The notes below the pieces were generated by a model. That model saw only the letters and a list, made by a program, of their open reading frames with translations. It did not search any database and was not told the origin of the DNA. From an uncultured Pseudomonadota bacterium (GTDB lineage Bacteria; Pseudomonadota; Gammaproteobacteria; Burkholderiales; Rhodocyclaceae), in the NCBI GenBank assembly GCA_946479855.1, contig CAMLHL010000001.1, positions 40,874 to 104,873 of the forward strand: DNA of 64,000 bases, read 5' to 3'. The translations under genes were made by a program, and so were the position numbers. Positions 28,433 to 36,315 of this stretch are shown piece after piece; position 1 is the first letter of the stretch, and each line of letters opens with the position of its first letter.

Positions 28433-29345
28433 ACCTATACCCATATTCATACCCGTAGCCGTATCCATCCCCCTTTACCTGTCTGACTTGGTTAAGAACC
28501 ATCATCTTGATCGGGCATGATTCAATGGTCGTAATTGCTTGTTTCACTGCTGCCTGAGCGGTGTTTTCTGCGTTGACGATGATTAGTATCTGGCCCATAT
28601 GAGTAGCCAGAACGCGTGACTCTGTCGTCATCAGCAGCGGAGGGGAATCAAAAACAATGATTCGGTCACTGTATCGGCTGGCCATGTCATCAAGCAGCCG
28701 GATCATGGTGTCACTGGCTAGCAACTCGGTAGCCCTAGGGTGTGGTGTGCCACTTGGCAGGATGGAGAGCTTTTCGATATTTGTGCGCAACAGTACGCCT
28801 GATATGTCCACTGAGTTTTGCTGCAATATGTCCAGCAAGCCTTTGGCCGGAGGAAGGCCAAGCATGTTCAGGAGCGATGGGCGAGCGACATCGGCGTCAA
28901 CCAGCATCACGGTGTTGTCTAGTTCCATGGCGATGCTGATTGCCAAGTTGATTGCTGTAAAACTTTTCCCTTCACCAGGCAAGGCGCTCGTTATCATGAT
29001 CAAATTACCGTTTGATACCGGCCCTGCACCCTTACCCATGGCGTTAGCAATCAAGGGCCGTTTGATGACGCGAAACTCATCGGCCAACTGGCTTCGGGCC
29101 GCATTTGGTACAAGCAATCCGGTGGCCGAGATGGCGTCAAGGTCCAACGTTGTTTGAACACTGGATGGGGGCGGTGTAGTTACCCTAGTCTGAGATGGGG
29201 CTGGGGGCTGTGTAACGGCTACACCATCTGTATGTTCAGTTGGGATTTTCTGAGCAATCTGTTCAGCCTGAGGCGGTTGCGGAAGCTCGACTCCCGCCTG
29301 GCGAAGTTGCTCAAGGCGCTTGGCCGCTTGTTCAATCAGACTCAT
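28416..29345 (-). CDS. XrtA-associated tyrosine autokinase (BY-kinase)
   Basis: 309 residues. Walker A variant TSALPGEGKSFTAINLA (near residue 120), Walker A' VMLVDADVARPSLL and Walker B IIVFDSPPLL define a bacterial tyrosine kinase of the CpsD/Wzc cytoplasmic type. The C-terminus is a tyrosine cluster, YGYGYEYGYRYGNES, the expected autophosphorylation tail. It would act with the separate chain-length protein encoded just upstream in transcription order (nine-base gap) to control polymer length and export by cycles of phosphorylation. The N-terminal 60 residues are proline/glutamine-rich and probably flexible. Confidence 0.94.
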   Translation of the reverse strand: MSLIEQAAKRLEQLRQAGVELPQPPQAEQIAQKIPTEHTDGVAVTQPPAPSQTRVTTPPPSSVQTTLDLDAISATGLLVPNAARSQLADEFRVIKRPLIANAMGKGAGPVSNGNLIMITSALPGEGKSFTAINLAISIAMELDNTVMLVDADVARPSLLNMLGLPPAKGLLDILQQNSVDISGVLLRTNIEKLSILPSGTPHPRATELLASDTMIRLLDDMASRYSDRIIVFDSPPLLMTTESRVLATHMGQILIIVNAENTAQAAVKQAITTIESCPIKMMVLNQVRQVKGDGYGYGYEYGYRYGNES

Positions 29346-29354
29346 CGATCAACC

Positions 29355-30914
29355 TCAAGTCGCACGTTGGGAGAGGAAGGTAAGTAGTCCCAACACCACT
29401 CCATATGCCAGAACCAATCCGCTAGTCGCCAATAGGAAACGTTGGAGACTGGCTCGCTCCTTAAGGCGACGCGCTTCATTCGGAATCAGGGACACCATTC
29501 CAAGGACGGGTAGGTCAGTAACGTCACGCAGGGTTTTGCTATCAAAGAAAACGGGTCGAATCTGACTCGCTGCGAAGGCGGCAAATAGACCGGCGCCTAT
29601 GGCAAGCAGTAGCCCGAGTGGCAGCAACATCAGGCGATTCGGTGCAACAGGTTTAGAGGATGCACGAGGAGGGTCAATTAATCTGAAATCGGCCATGGAT
29701 CCAGCGCTGTCAAGATCCCCTGACAACTCAGCGGAGTCGCGTCGTGTTACCAGCTGCTCATAATTGCGTTTGTCAAGTTCATAGTCACGATTCAGTTGCG
29801 CCAATTCCGTTTCCAGTTGGGGTTGGGTTTTCATCAGAGCCGTGCTGCGTTTGTATCTTTCTTCGTACTCGCTGACTCGAGCCCGAAGCGATGCTGTATT
29901 TGCTTCGGCTTCGGCCAGTGATACCTTGAGTTGCTGAAACACCGGATTATTACTGACAGCAGCACCAGGATTTGCCGCAGCATATTTCTTGCGAGCTTGA
30001 ATCTCCTGTCGCTTTTGCTCCTCAAGATCTTTGATCAGGCGCCGCGTACCAACGACATCCGGATGTTGTTCCGTGTAGCGCTGAAGTAAGGTATCTAGAT
30101 TCCGCTTTTGTGTGTCAATACGACCATCGATTTCCGGTAGAGATACAGATGACTCAGATCCCGGAGCATCTGGAAGCAGGACAGGTTCCTCTCCCGTAAT
30201 TTGACGACGAAGTGCATCGCGTGACTGCTCTGCTTCACGAAGCTGGAGGCGAGCGATATTGAGCTGGGTGCCCAACTCACTTAGCCGCTCAATTCCGCTC
30301 TTTCCTTCGCCGGCGGCTAATTCGATGTTACGTAATTTGAATTCTTTCAAGCGATTTTCGGCTTCTTCCAATTTCTTTTCGTAGTTACGAATTTGCTCTT
30401 CAAGAAATTTACGAGCCGAATCGGTGTCCTGACGCTTATCGCCCAAGCTGGATTCTACGAAAATTGACACGAGGGCTTGAACTACGCGCTGGGACTTGCC
30501 GGGGTCGGGATCGCGGAATGAAATTGTGTAGAGGTTATCTCGACCAACGCCTTGGATTTTCAAGGTGTCGGCAAGAGAGTCAATTAGTGCTTCTTGTTGC
30601 GCCTTATTTTTTACATCCAGGTCAAGGTCGGCCATCCGGATCAGTTTTTCAAGATTGGGGCGGCTGATCAGCGTGCGGCTTAGCATCATTATCTGCTGTT
30701 CAATATTCGGTTGAACAGCGAGTCCCGACATCAATGGTCTCAAGATGGATTGGGTGTCTACATAAATCCGAGCTGAGGCTTCGTATTGGTTTGGAATGCG
30801 CAAAATGACGCCGGCAGCAATAGCACCAACTATCCAAGCGACAACCATGCCGAGATGGCGATGCTTCCATGTTGCACGCAGGATGGTCTGGGCTTGGCGG
30901 AGAATTTCTTCCAT
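29355..30914 (-). CDS. XrtA-associated polysaccharide chain-length determinant (Wzz/GumC-like)
   Basis: 519 residues with a membrane helix at each end (GMVVAWIVGAIAAGVIL near residue 25; LMLLPLGLLLAIGAGLFAAF near 430) enclosing a long periplasmic domain with extended coiled coil (residues 170-390, for example QIRNYEKKLEEAENRLKEFK). The proline-rich VAPNRLMLLPLG before the second helix is typical of Wzz proteins. It is a polysaccharide co-polymerase that sets chain length together with the tyrosine kinase. It has a third hydrophobic segment near the C-terminus (LLATSGLVLAYGVVLGLL). A 9-bp hairpin lies directly upstream of its start. Confidence 0.94.
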   Translation of the reverse strand: MEEILRQAQTILRATWKHRHLGMVVAWIVGAIAAGVILRIPNQYEASARIYVDTQSILRPLMSGLAVQPNIEQQIMMLSRTLISRPNLEKLIRMADLDLDVKNKAQQEALIDSLADTLKIQGVGRDNLYTISFRDPDPGKSQRVVQALVSIFVESSLGDKRQDTDSARKFLEEQIRNYEKKLEEAENRLKEFKLRNIELAAGEGKSGIERLSELGTQLNIARLQLREAEQSRDALRRQITGEEPVLLPDAPGSESSVSLPEIDGRIDTQKRNLDTLLQRYTEQHPDVVGTRRLIKDLEEQKRQEIQARKKYAAANPGAAVSNNPVFQQLKVSLAEAEANTASLRARVSEYEERYKRSTALMKTQPQLETELAQLNRDYELDKRNYEQLVTRRDSAELSGDLDSAGSMADFRLIDPPRASSKPVAPNRLMLLPLGLLLAIGAGLFAAFAASQIRPVFFDSKTLRDVTDLPVLGMVSLIPNEARRLKERASLQRFLLATSGLVLAYGVVLGLLTFLSQRAT

Positions 30915-30933
30915 CTATGAGCTCAAGAAATTT

Positions 30934-30961
30934 TCCGCCTCCGTAAAACTAGGGAGGCGGA
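30934..30961 (-). promoter_or_regulatory. Intercistronic stem-loop before the chain-length gene
   Basis: In the - strand transcript a perfect 9-bp stem (UCCGCCUCC paired with GGAGGCGGA) closes a 10-base loop and is followed by AAAUUUCUU. It sits in the 65-base gap between the export lipoprotein gene and the chain-length gene. It could be a leaky terminator, attenuator or RNA-stabilising element that makes the lipoprotein transcript more abundant. The weak U-run argues against a full terminator. Confidence 0.5.
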
Positions 30962-30979
30962 GATGTTGTTCATTGAAAC

Positions 30980-31600
30980 TTAGAACCAGCTTTGTGGAAT
31001 GATGACAACGTCACCCGGCTTCATTTCCACATTGGCTGAAACGTCCCCGTTCTTGATCAGATCCTTGAGGCGAACACCGTACTGGGCATTATTTTCAGAA
31101 GTACGCAAAATCGTCGCACGATTGCCATCTGCAAAATCGGTGATCCCGCCGACGGCGATCATGACGTCAAGAATGGTCATTTTTTGCTTGTAAGCAAGAA
31201 TTTGTGGCTTTGTGGCTTCACCAACAACGCGAATTTGTTCGCTGTATGGGCCGACGAATCCTGTCACGATTACAGTCACGACGGGATCACGAATGAACTT
31301 AGTAAGCTCTTTCTCGATGTCGCGTGCCAATGTCGTCGAGTCCTTCCCCATGGCGGCTAGATCGTCAATCAACGGGGCTGAAATCTTTCCGTCGGGGCGA
31401 ACGGGGACGCTCATCGATAATTCAGGATTGCGCCAGACGACTATGTTCAGCGTATCACCGGGGCCAATTTTGTAGCTGTAGTCGGCAGTTGCAGCACTCA
31501 TGGGGGCCGGTGGATGAGATGCGCATGCCCCCAACGACAGGGTGGCAGCGAGGATAAGCCACTTTGTGCAGGAAAGCAGTCGGTTGCAAGTTTGGGTCAT
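30980..31600 (-). CDS. XrtA-associated polysaccharide export lipoprotein (Wza-like)
   Basis: 206 residues. A lipoprotein signal with lipobox LGAC (LILAATLSLGACASHPP) directs it to the outer membrane. Residues 40-130 form the polysaccharide export domain (YKIGPGDTLNIVVWRNPELS, VRPDGKISAPLIDDLAAMG) and 130-200 a SLBB-like domain (VVGEATKPQILAYKQKMTILD). This is the short XrtA version of Wza/KpsD. It forms or lines the export channel. It is the first EPS gene in transcription order; the 127 bases before it probably contain the main operon promoter, with a TATGAT-like -10 near 31655-31660 but no convincing -35. Confidence 0.94.
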   Translation of the reverse strand: MTQTCNRLLSCTKWLILAATLSLGACASHPPAPMSAATADYSYKIGPGDTLNIVVWRNPELSMSVPVRPDGKISAPLIDDLAAMGKDSTTLARDIEKELTKFIRDPVVTVIVTGFVGPYSEQIRVVGEATKPQILAYKQKMTILDVMIAVGGITDFADGNRATILRTSENNAQYGVRLKDLIKNGDVSANVEMKPGDVVIIPQSWF

Positions 31601-31727
31601 GGTCTTTTCCTCTAATAGATCGCAGACGAGAGCTTAAAGTAAGCAACAGACATAATCATAGCGGATTCCCCCGTACAATGACGCTAAACGCGCTTGGGGC
31701 AACGGAAGTATTTCACATTGTTGATAA

Positions 31728-32957
31728 TTAAACTCCATGCCGTAACGCTTCCCCGATGTCAAGCTTGGATGCTCGGTGGGCTGGAAGCAAGCTGGCCAGA
31801 AAGCATGCCAAAAAGCCAATCGTCCCTGCTGCCAGAATCGACGTCAGGTCCAGACGAATCAGCGCGATATAGCCAAGATTTGCGTTGGGGGGGGGGGGCA
31901 TGGGAATTCCGATTGCTGAAATAGCGAGCGCCGAAGCGCAGCCAAGCAACATGCCGAGCGCTCCCCCTAGGAGCCCCAGGCAAAGGCTCTCTGCAACAAT
32001 CAATTTGAATACTCCGGAAGTGCGGTCGCCGATTGCCAGCATGGTCCCGAATTCTCGAGTGCGCTCGAACAGTGTCATATTTACACTGTTTACCACGCTA
32101 AGCAGAACCATGATCAAGATGATCAGTCGGAGTACGCCAAATTGACGATTGTAGAGTTCAACCGTTTTTTCATAAAAATCGGACAGCTTGTTCCAAGGCG
32201 TAACGTCAAAACCTTTCCCTGAAAGTATTTTCTGTAATTGCGTTGTCGTTGCTGCAGTCATTTTGGTTTCGTCGAGCATAACTACCAGCATATGTGCCGC
32301 TTTGGTGTCCATCAACGTTTGGGCTGCTTCAAGGGGGATTCGCACAGCCCGGGCATCAAAATCCCTGGAGAAACTTTGGAAGACGCCAATAACTTCGAAA
32401 TCTAGTGTGTTGACAGCACCTTGGGAGAGGGTTGCAAGCATTGTGACACGGTCACCGACTGACAATCCGAGGCTTTTGGCAACGCCTTGTCCGATTATGA
32501 TTCCATAGGAATCGGAGTTCTTGAGGTGACGTCCTTCGATGAAATGCACATAAGTCCCGATTTCGCTTTCAAGATCGGCCTCGATACCTTCGCCAATAAC
32601 TCCGAGGTCGCGTTTTCCGTTATTTAAAGTGCCGCTAAAAGTCAGGCGCGCACTCGCAAGATTGATGCTTGGAATTTTCTTCAGTTGATTCTGAAGCTCT
32701 TTGGGATTTTCAATCAAATATTTTTCTGGTGCTCGATTTTTGCCATGGCTGTAGCCTTGGCGAGTAATCTGAATATGCCCTGTTTGCGAATGTATGATCG
32801 CCTCGCCCAATTGTATGTAAATATCCTGAATGAAACCGCCTGCCAGGATCAGCCCGGCAACACCGATGGCGATTGCCGCCAAGGTTGCGGCCGAACGTGC
32901 GCGGTGGCGGAAAACATTCCTTAGTGCGAGCCGAAAGTATTGTTCCATAGGCTTCAT
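31728..32957 (-). CDS. ABC transporter permease, FtsX/LolE-like (second of pair)
   Basis: 409 residues with the MacB/LolE layout: N-terminal helix after RNVFRHRARSAATLAAIAIGV, a periplasmic domain (about 45-255), then three C-terminal helices (LIILIMVLLSVVNSVNMTLF, VAESLCLGLLGGALGMLLGC, LDLTSILAAGTIGFLACFLASLL). The start overlaps the previous permease stop (ATGA). The conserved MPPPP motif near residue 355 is encoded by an unbroken run of 12 C (31887-31898). The pair probably works with the ATPase at 38677-39426 to move a lipid or lipoprotein from the inner membrane, or to drive a periplasmic process mechanically. No substrate can be named. Confidence 0.88.
   Translation of the reverse strand: MKPMEQYFRLALRNVFRHRARSAATLAAIAIGVAGLILAGGFIQDIYIQLGEAIIHSQTGHIQITRQGYSHGKNRAPEKYLIENPKELQNQLKKIPSINLASARLTFSGTLNNGKRDLGVIGEGIEADLESEIGTYVHFIEGRHLKNSDSYGIIIGQGVAKSLGLSVGDRVTMLATLSQGAVNTLDFEVIGVFQSFSRDFDARAVRIPLEAAQTLMDTKAAHMLVVMLDETKMTAATTTQLQKILSGKGFDVTPWNKLSDFYEKTVELYNRQFGVLRLIILIMVLLSVVNSVNMTLFERTREFGTMLAIGDRTSGVFKLIVAESLCLGLLGGALGMLLGCASALAISAIGIPMPPPPNANLGYIALIRLDLTSILAAGTIGFLACFLASLLPAHRASKLDIGEALRHGV
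31887..31898. repeat. Homopolymer tract of 12 G (C on coding strand)
   Basis: Twelve consecutive G on the + strand, so twelve C in the sense strand of the permease gene, encode four prolines (MPPPPNAN). The paralogous permease encodes the same PPPP motif with mixed codons. Tracts of this length are prone to slipped-strand mispairing; gain or loss of one base would truncate the permease before its last helix. Confidence 0.9.
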
Positions 32958-34183
32958 TGATTGGTACGCAAGGCGTCGACGATTTTCATCTTGCTTGCCT
33001 TCCAGGCGGGCATCAGGCTGGCCAGTAGTGTTGTGGAAATGGCCAAAAAAAGACCGTCGACCGCAAGATTCCAGGTAACCAGAATCTGGCCGGTAAAGCC
33101 CCGGGCCATACCCGGTGGCGGTGGCATGGGGATGCCAACTGTCGAGATCAACTCTGCGGAGGCGTAGCCAATCACGACGCCCAAAGTGCCCCCCGCAACG
33201 CCGATCATGAATCCCTCCAGGAGAAACATTCGTAATATTTCACTTCTGCGTAGGCCGAGTGCAAGGCTGGTTCCAATTTCCGTTGTACGCTCCAAGACGC
33301 TCATGGTCTGGGTGTTGGAAATGGTAAGAATAATGATGAGTGCAATAATGAACTTGACGACATCCACTTGCTTGGAAAAGAGCGTTACCGTTTTGTTGTA
33401 GAACTCAGCTAATTCACGCCACGCAACCAAGGTAAATGTGTTTTCAGGCAATTTTGACCGAAGTGCCCGCATGACCGTTTCGGTCTTTTCGGTAGAGTCC
33501 AAGAGCGCAATCCAAGTCGTAGCGCCGTCAATACGCATCAACTTCCGGGCGAGTTGGATCGGAAGGCGCAATGCATTGTCGTCATATTCCTTGGTAATGG
33601 TGGCAAATGTTCCACTGACCTTGACCTCTATGGCGTTTGGACTTCCATTTGCGGAATTGGCCAATAGTACGACCGTGTCGCCGACTCTTGCACCTAGATT
33701 TTTTGCCAAACCTTCCCCGAGCAAGACGGCGGAATCAGCTGAGGTTTTTAGATCATTCCCGTCAACGATGGTGATACGGGTGTCGATAGGGCGCTCTCGT
33801 TCGGGGTCTATTCCTTCTCCAATGAAGGGAATGGTCGCGTCGCCGAGGCTAAGTAAGCCATTAAAGGCAAGACGTGGGGTTAGGGTGACCACATTTGCAT
33901 TGCCCTCAATCAAGCGCTGTTCCGGTGATTGCGTAGGAAGCATGTAGCTGTATGGGTCGGCAACCCCCTTTTCAAAATATCCTGGTCGAACAATCTGGAT
34001 ATGGCCTAGTTGTGAGTGGATTGTTGCCTCTCGCATATCTTGAAAAATCCATGCGATAAATCCGCCCGCTAGAAGAAAGGCTGTAACGCCACCCGCCACG
34101 CTCAAGATGGCAACAAGCGTTCGGCGTGTGTTGCGCCGAAGGTTGAGTGCGGCGATTCTGATGTCAGCCACGAGCTTGATCAT
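32954..34183 (-). CDS. ABC transporter permease, FtsX/LolE-like (first of pair)
   Basis: About 409 residues, a paralogue of the next permease with the same layout: ALNLRRNTRRTLVAILSVAGG near the start, periplasmic domain, then three helices including FIIALIIILTISNTQTMSVLERT and FLLEGFMIGVAGGTLGVVIG. It keeps the motif TVGIPMPPPPGMARG. ATG 34183 is preferred because the family match begins MIKLVADIRI; the frame is open to a TTG at 34204. Its 5' end faces the ThiF-like gene across about 70 bases, so the permease pair has its own promoter, apart from the ATPase gene 4.5 kb away. Confidence 0.87.
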   Translation of the reverse strand: MIKLVADIRIAALNLRRNTRRTLVAILSVAGGVTAFLLAGGFIAWIFQDMREATIHSQLGHIQIVRPGYFEKGVADPYSYMLPTQSPEQRLIEGNANVVTLTPRLAFNGLLSLGDATIPFIGEGIDPERERPIDTRITIVDGNDLKTSADSAVLLGEGLAKNLGARVGDTVVLLANSANGSPNAIEVKVSGTFATITKEYDDNALRLPIQLARKLMRIDGATTWIALLDSTEKTETVMRALRSKLPENTFTLVAWRELAEFYNKTVTLFSKQVDVVKFIIALIIILTISNTQTMSVLERTTEIGTSLALGLRRSEILRMFLLEGFMIGVAGGTLGVVIGYASAELISTVGIPMPPPPGMARGFTGQILVTWNLAVDGLFLAISTTLLASLMPAWKASKMKIVDALRTNQ

Positions 34184-34255
34184 TGGCGGTCTGCTGTGAT
34201 TCAAATAATGTAGTATGCATCATCATAATCATATTTCTGAGGGGCGTAGAGAGTC

Positions 34256-35113
34256 ATGGCTTTATTTGATTATCAAAGTGCATTCTCGCGCAATATTGGT
34301 TGGGTGACGGATGCGGAACAGGATCGCCTTCGAGGTGCTCACGTCGCCATTGGTGGCTTGGGGGGGGTGGGAGGCGTGCATCTTCTGACGCTGGCTCGTC
34401 TCGGTGTGGGACGATTTTCGATTGCCGATTTTGATACCTTTGATTTGGTTAATTTCAATCGCCAAGTTGGAGCAACGATAAGCAGCCTGGGACGATCAAA
34501 AATCGATGTGTTGGCAGAGATGGCTCGCGACATTAACCCTGAACTAGAACTCAAGCTATTTCCCAAGGGAGTTTCTCAAGAATTGCTTGATGATTTTCTG
34601 GATGGAGTTGATCTTTATGTTGACGGCTTGGATTTTTTTGCATTCGAGGCACGAAGGTCGACCTTTGCTGCTTGCGAGCGTAAAGGTATCCCCGTCGTTA
34701 CGGCTGCACCGCTTGGCCTCGGGGTGGCTCTTCTGGTGTTTGCACCCGGCGGGATGTCCTTTGAGGACTATTTCGGCTTTGATGGATGCGACGAGATGGA
34801 AATGGCCATCCGTTTTCTCGTCGGCCTTTCGCCTGCAATGTTGCAGCGGGGATATGTGGCAGACATGAGCCGCGTCAATTTGGCGGAACGGCGAGGCCCG
34901 TCATGTATCGCAGCCTGTCAGCTATGTGCAGGGGTTGCTGCCGTTGAGGCACTCAAGCTGCTGCTTGGTCGGCCTGGTGTTCGTATTGCTCCATGGGGGA
35001 GTCAATTCGATGCCTATCGAATGCGCTATATCAGGACTTGGCGACCCGGTGGGTTCCGCAACCCTTTCCAGCGTCTTATGCGCAATCTGGTGCGTCGCCA
35101 ATTGAAGTTGTAA
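34256..35113 (+). CDS. ThiF/MoeB-family adenylyltransferase-like protein
   Basis: 285 residues with the E1-like nucleotide-binding fold: HVAIGGLGGVGGVHLLTLAR (GxGxxG loop, about 29-48), IADFDTFDLVNFNRQ (Asp for Mg-ATP and the Arg of NRQ) and SLGRSKIDVLAEM (Lys). These residues are what adenylates the C-terminus of ubiquitin-like proteins such as ThiS or MoaD. A cysteine group SCIAACQLC near residue 220 could bind zinc or act as a nucleophile, but the two-pair CxxC zinc site of MoeB is not complete. No sulfur-carrier gene is nearby. It is the only + strand gene in this block and converges with the nitroreductase-like gene 17 bases away. In some bacteria ThiF and nitroreductase domains are fused (Rv1355c-type), suggesting joint function. 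Confidence 0.85.
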   Translation: MALFDYQSAFSRNIGWVTDAEQDRLRGAHVAIGGLGGVGGVHLLTLARLGVGRFSIADFDTFDLVNFNRQVGATISSLGRSKIDVLAEMARDINPELELKLFPKGVSQELLDDFLDGVDLYVDGLDFFAFEARRSTFAACERKGIPVVTAAPLGLGVALLVFAPGGMSFEDYFGFDGCDEMEMAIRFLVGLSPAMLQRGYVADMSRVNLAERRGPSCIAACQLCAGVAAVEALKLLLGRPGVRIAPWGSQFDAYRMRYIRTWRPGGFRNPFQRLMRNLVRRQLKL

Positions 35114-35130
35114 ATAGAGCCTTCACCGGG

Positions 35131-36150
35131 TTAAGCGCCTAAAAATGCTGAAGCAGGAAGGCGCTTGGCACGCACCGGCGTGACCGTTGGCAGGCCAATG
35201 CGCAACAGCATATGGATATGTTCTTCAGGCTGCAGATTAAAAATATCTGCAGCGGTTGCCATTGCCTTGGCAACCGCTGGGCGCCACTGGGTATCAAGCC
35301 TGCCACTGCGAAATCGATTGGCTATGTCGGTCAGTACATAATAGGGATGCACTGCGATTCCTTGAGCATTTAGCGCTAGCCATGTTCTTTGCATTAACTG
35401 ACCGGCTTTGATGATATCAATTGGTTCAGAGCCCCCGATAAAAGCGATTATTCCGGGCGCTTGGCGAACTAATGAGGCGTCGGCGGCAGCTAAAATCCTT
35501 GCGACGCCAAAATGGTTGAGTGCTTTTATGCGGGGCCACGGAGCAATCCAGCGCATAAAATGCCGTCCGCCAGGCGGGAGATCAAGCGTATTGATATCCA
35601 GCCCGGTGCCAGATTCCACTTCGACGGTAGTCCAGCGAATACTTGAAAAGAGCCATTCGTGAAGTTCCTGAGAATTAAATCGCGCAATAGAGCATTGAGT
35701 CAGAGCCTTCGCGATTTCCTTGTGGGCCTCCACCGAGGTTAGTGTCACTGCTCGCGAAGATCCAGTATTGGATATTTTTGGAAGCCCGGATATTGGCAAG
35801 CCCAGAAACGGATGGCGGTTTGTATGCCGGGCATGAAGAATCTGTTTTTTTTCGAGACTGGTTTCAGGCCAGCGATCGAATGCAGCAATGTTTATCTGCC
35901 ATGATGTCTTGCTGAAAAATACCTCTGGCGGCGACATATTTGCATTTGGCTGGATGGTGCACAGGTTTTCCAGAAGTGCTCCGCTGGCCAGTAAGGTGCC
36001 GTGGCCCATGGAGCCGAACGGATCCGGAGCAGATGACCGATGTTGATAGCTGCAGATTAGGCCATTCGACTCAGGTGTGAATTTCCAAGGCTGGCTGTTG
36101 TCGGCAGAGGGGGCTGTAACAGCCAATTCAACCAATTCGGTTGCGTTCAT
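35131..36150 (-). CDS. Acg-like nitroreductase family protein
   Basis: About 339 residues starting at ATG 36150 (MNATELVELAVTAPSADNSQ); the frame extends to 36201 with a proline-rich leader that includes a run of seven C. AVTAPSADNSQPWKF is the FMN-binding nitroreductase opening, and HARHTNRHPF is characteristic of the Acg-like branch, which binds or sequesters FMN and is often catalytically unusual. The C-terminal half has GQLMQRTWLALNAQGIAVHP, another nitroreductase motif. It converges with the ThiF-like gene and follows the PEP-CTERM gene by about 165 bases. Redox role is inferred; the substrate is unknown. Confidence 0.8.
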   Translation of the reverse strand: MNATELVELAVTAPSADNSQPWKFTPESNGLICSYQHRSSAPDPFGSMGHGTLLASGALLENLCTIQPNANMSPPEVFFSKTSWQINIAAFDRWPETSLEKKQILHARHTNRHPFLGLPISGLPKISNTGSSRAVTLTSVEAHKEIAKALTQCSIARFNSQELHEWLFSSIRWTTVEVESGTGLDINTLDLPPGGRHFMRWIAPWPRIKALNHFGVARILAAADASLVRQAPGIIAFIGGSEPIDIIKAGQLMQRTWLALNAQGIAVHPYYVLTDIANRFRSGRLDTQWRPAVAKAMATAADIFNLQPEEHIHMLLRIGLPTVTPVRAKRLPASAFLGA

Positions 36151-36240
36151 GGTATTTGTTTGCTTGGGTACTGGCGGCAGCAACGGGGGGGTATTTGTCA
36201 ATCCTGAAACAGTATAAGATGAATTAGAGTATCTGGATTG

Positions 36241-36280
36241 GCAAAAAAAAAGCCCCGCTATTTTGAGCGGGGTTTTTGCC
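36241..36280 (-). terminator. Intrinsic terminator after the PEP-CTERM gene
   Basis: On the - strand, stem CCCCGCT / AGCGGGG with a seven-base loop is followed by a run of T (CTTTTTTTTT). It lies 36 bases after the PEP-CTERM stop. The same hairpin has a five-T run on the + strand, so it could act in both directions. It separates the PEP-CTERM transcript from the nitroreductase gene. Confidence 0.88.
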
Positions 36281-36315
36281 AGGTCGAGTCTTTCTCTAAA
36301 AACTTCTAACCACGA

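Noticed and set aside
34360..34367. Eight-base G tract in the ThiF-like gene
   Set aside because: It encodes the required glycine loop (LGGVGG), so codon constraint explains most of it; noted only as a possible slippage site.
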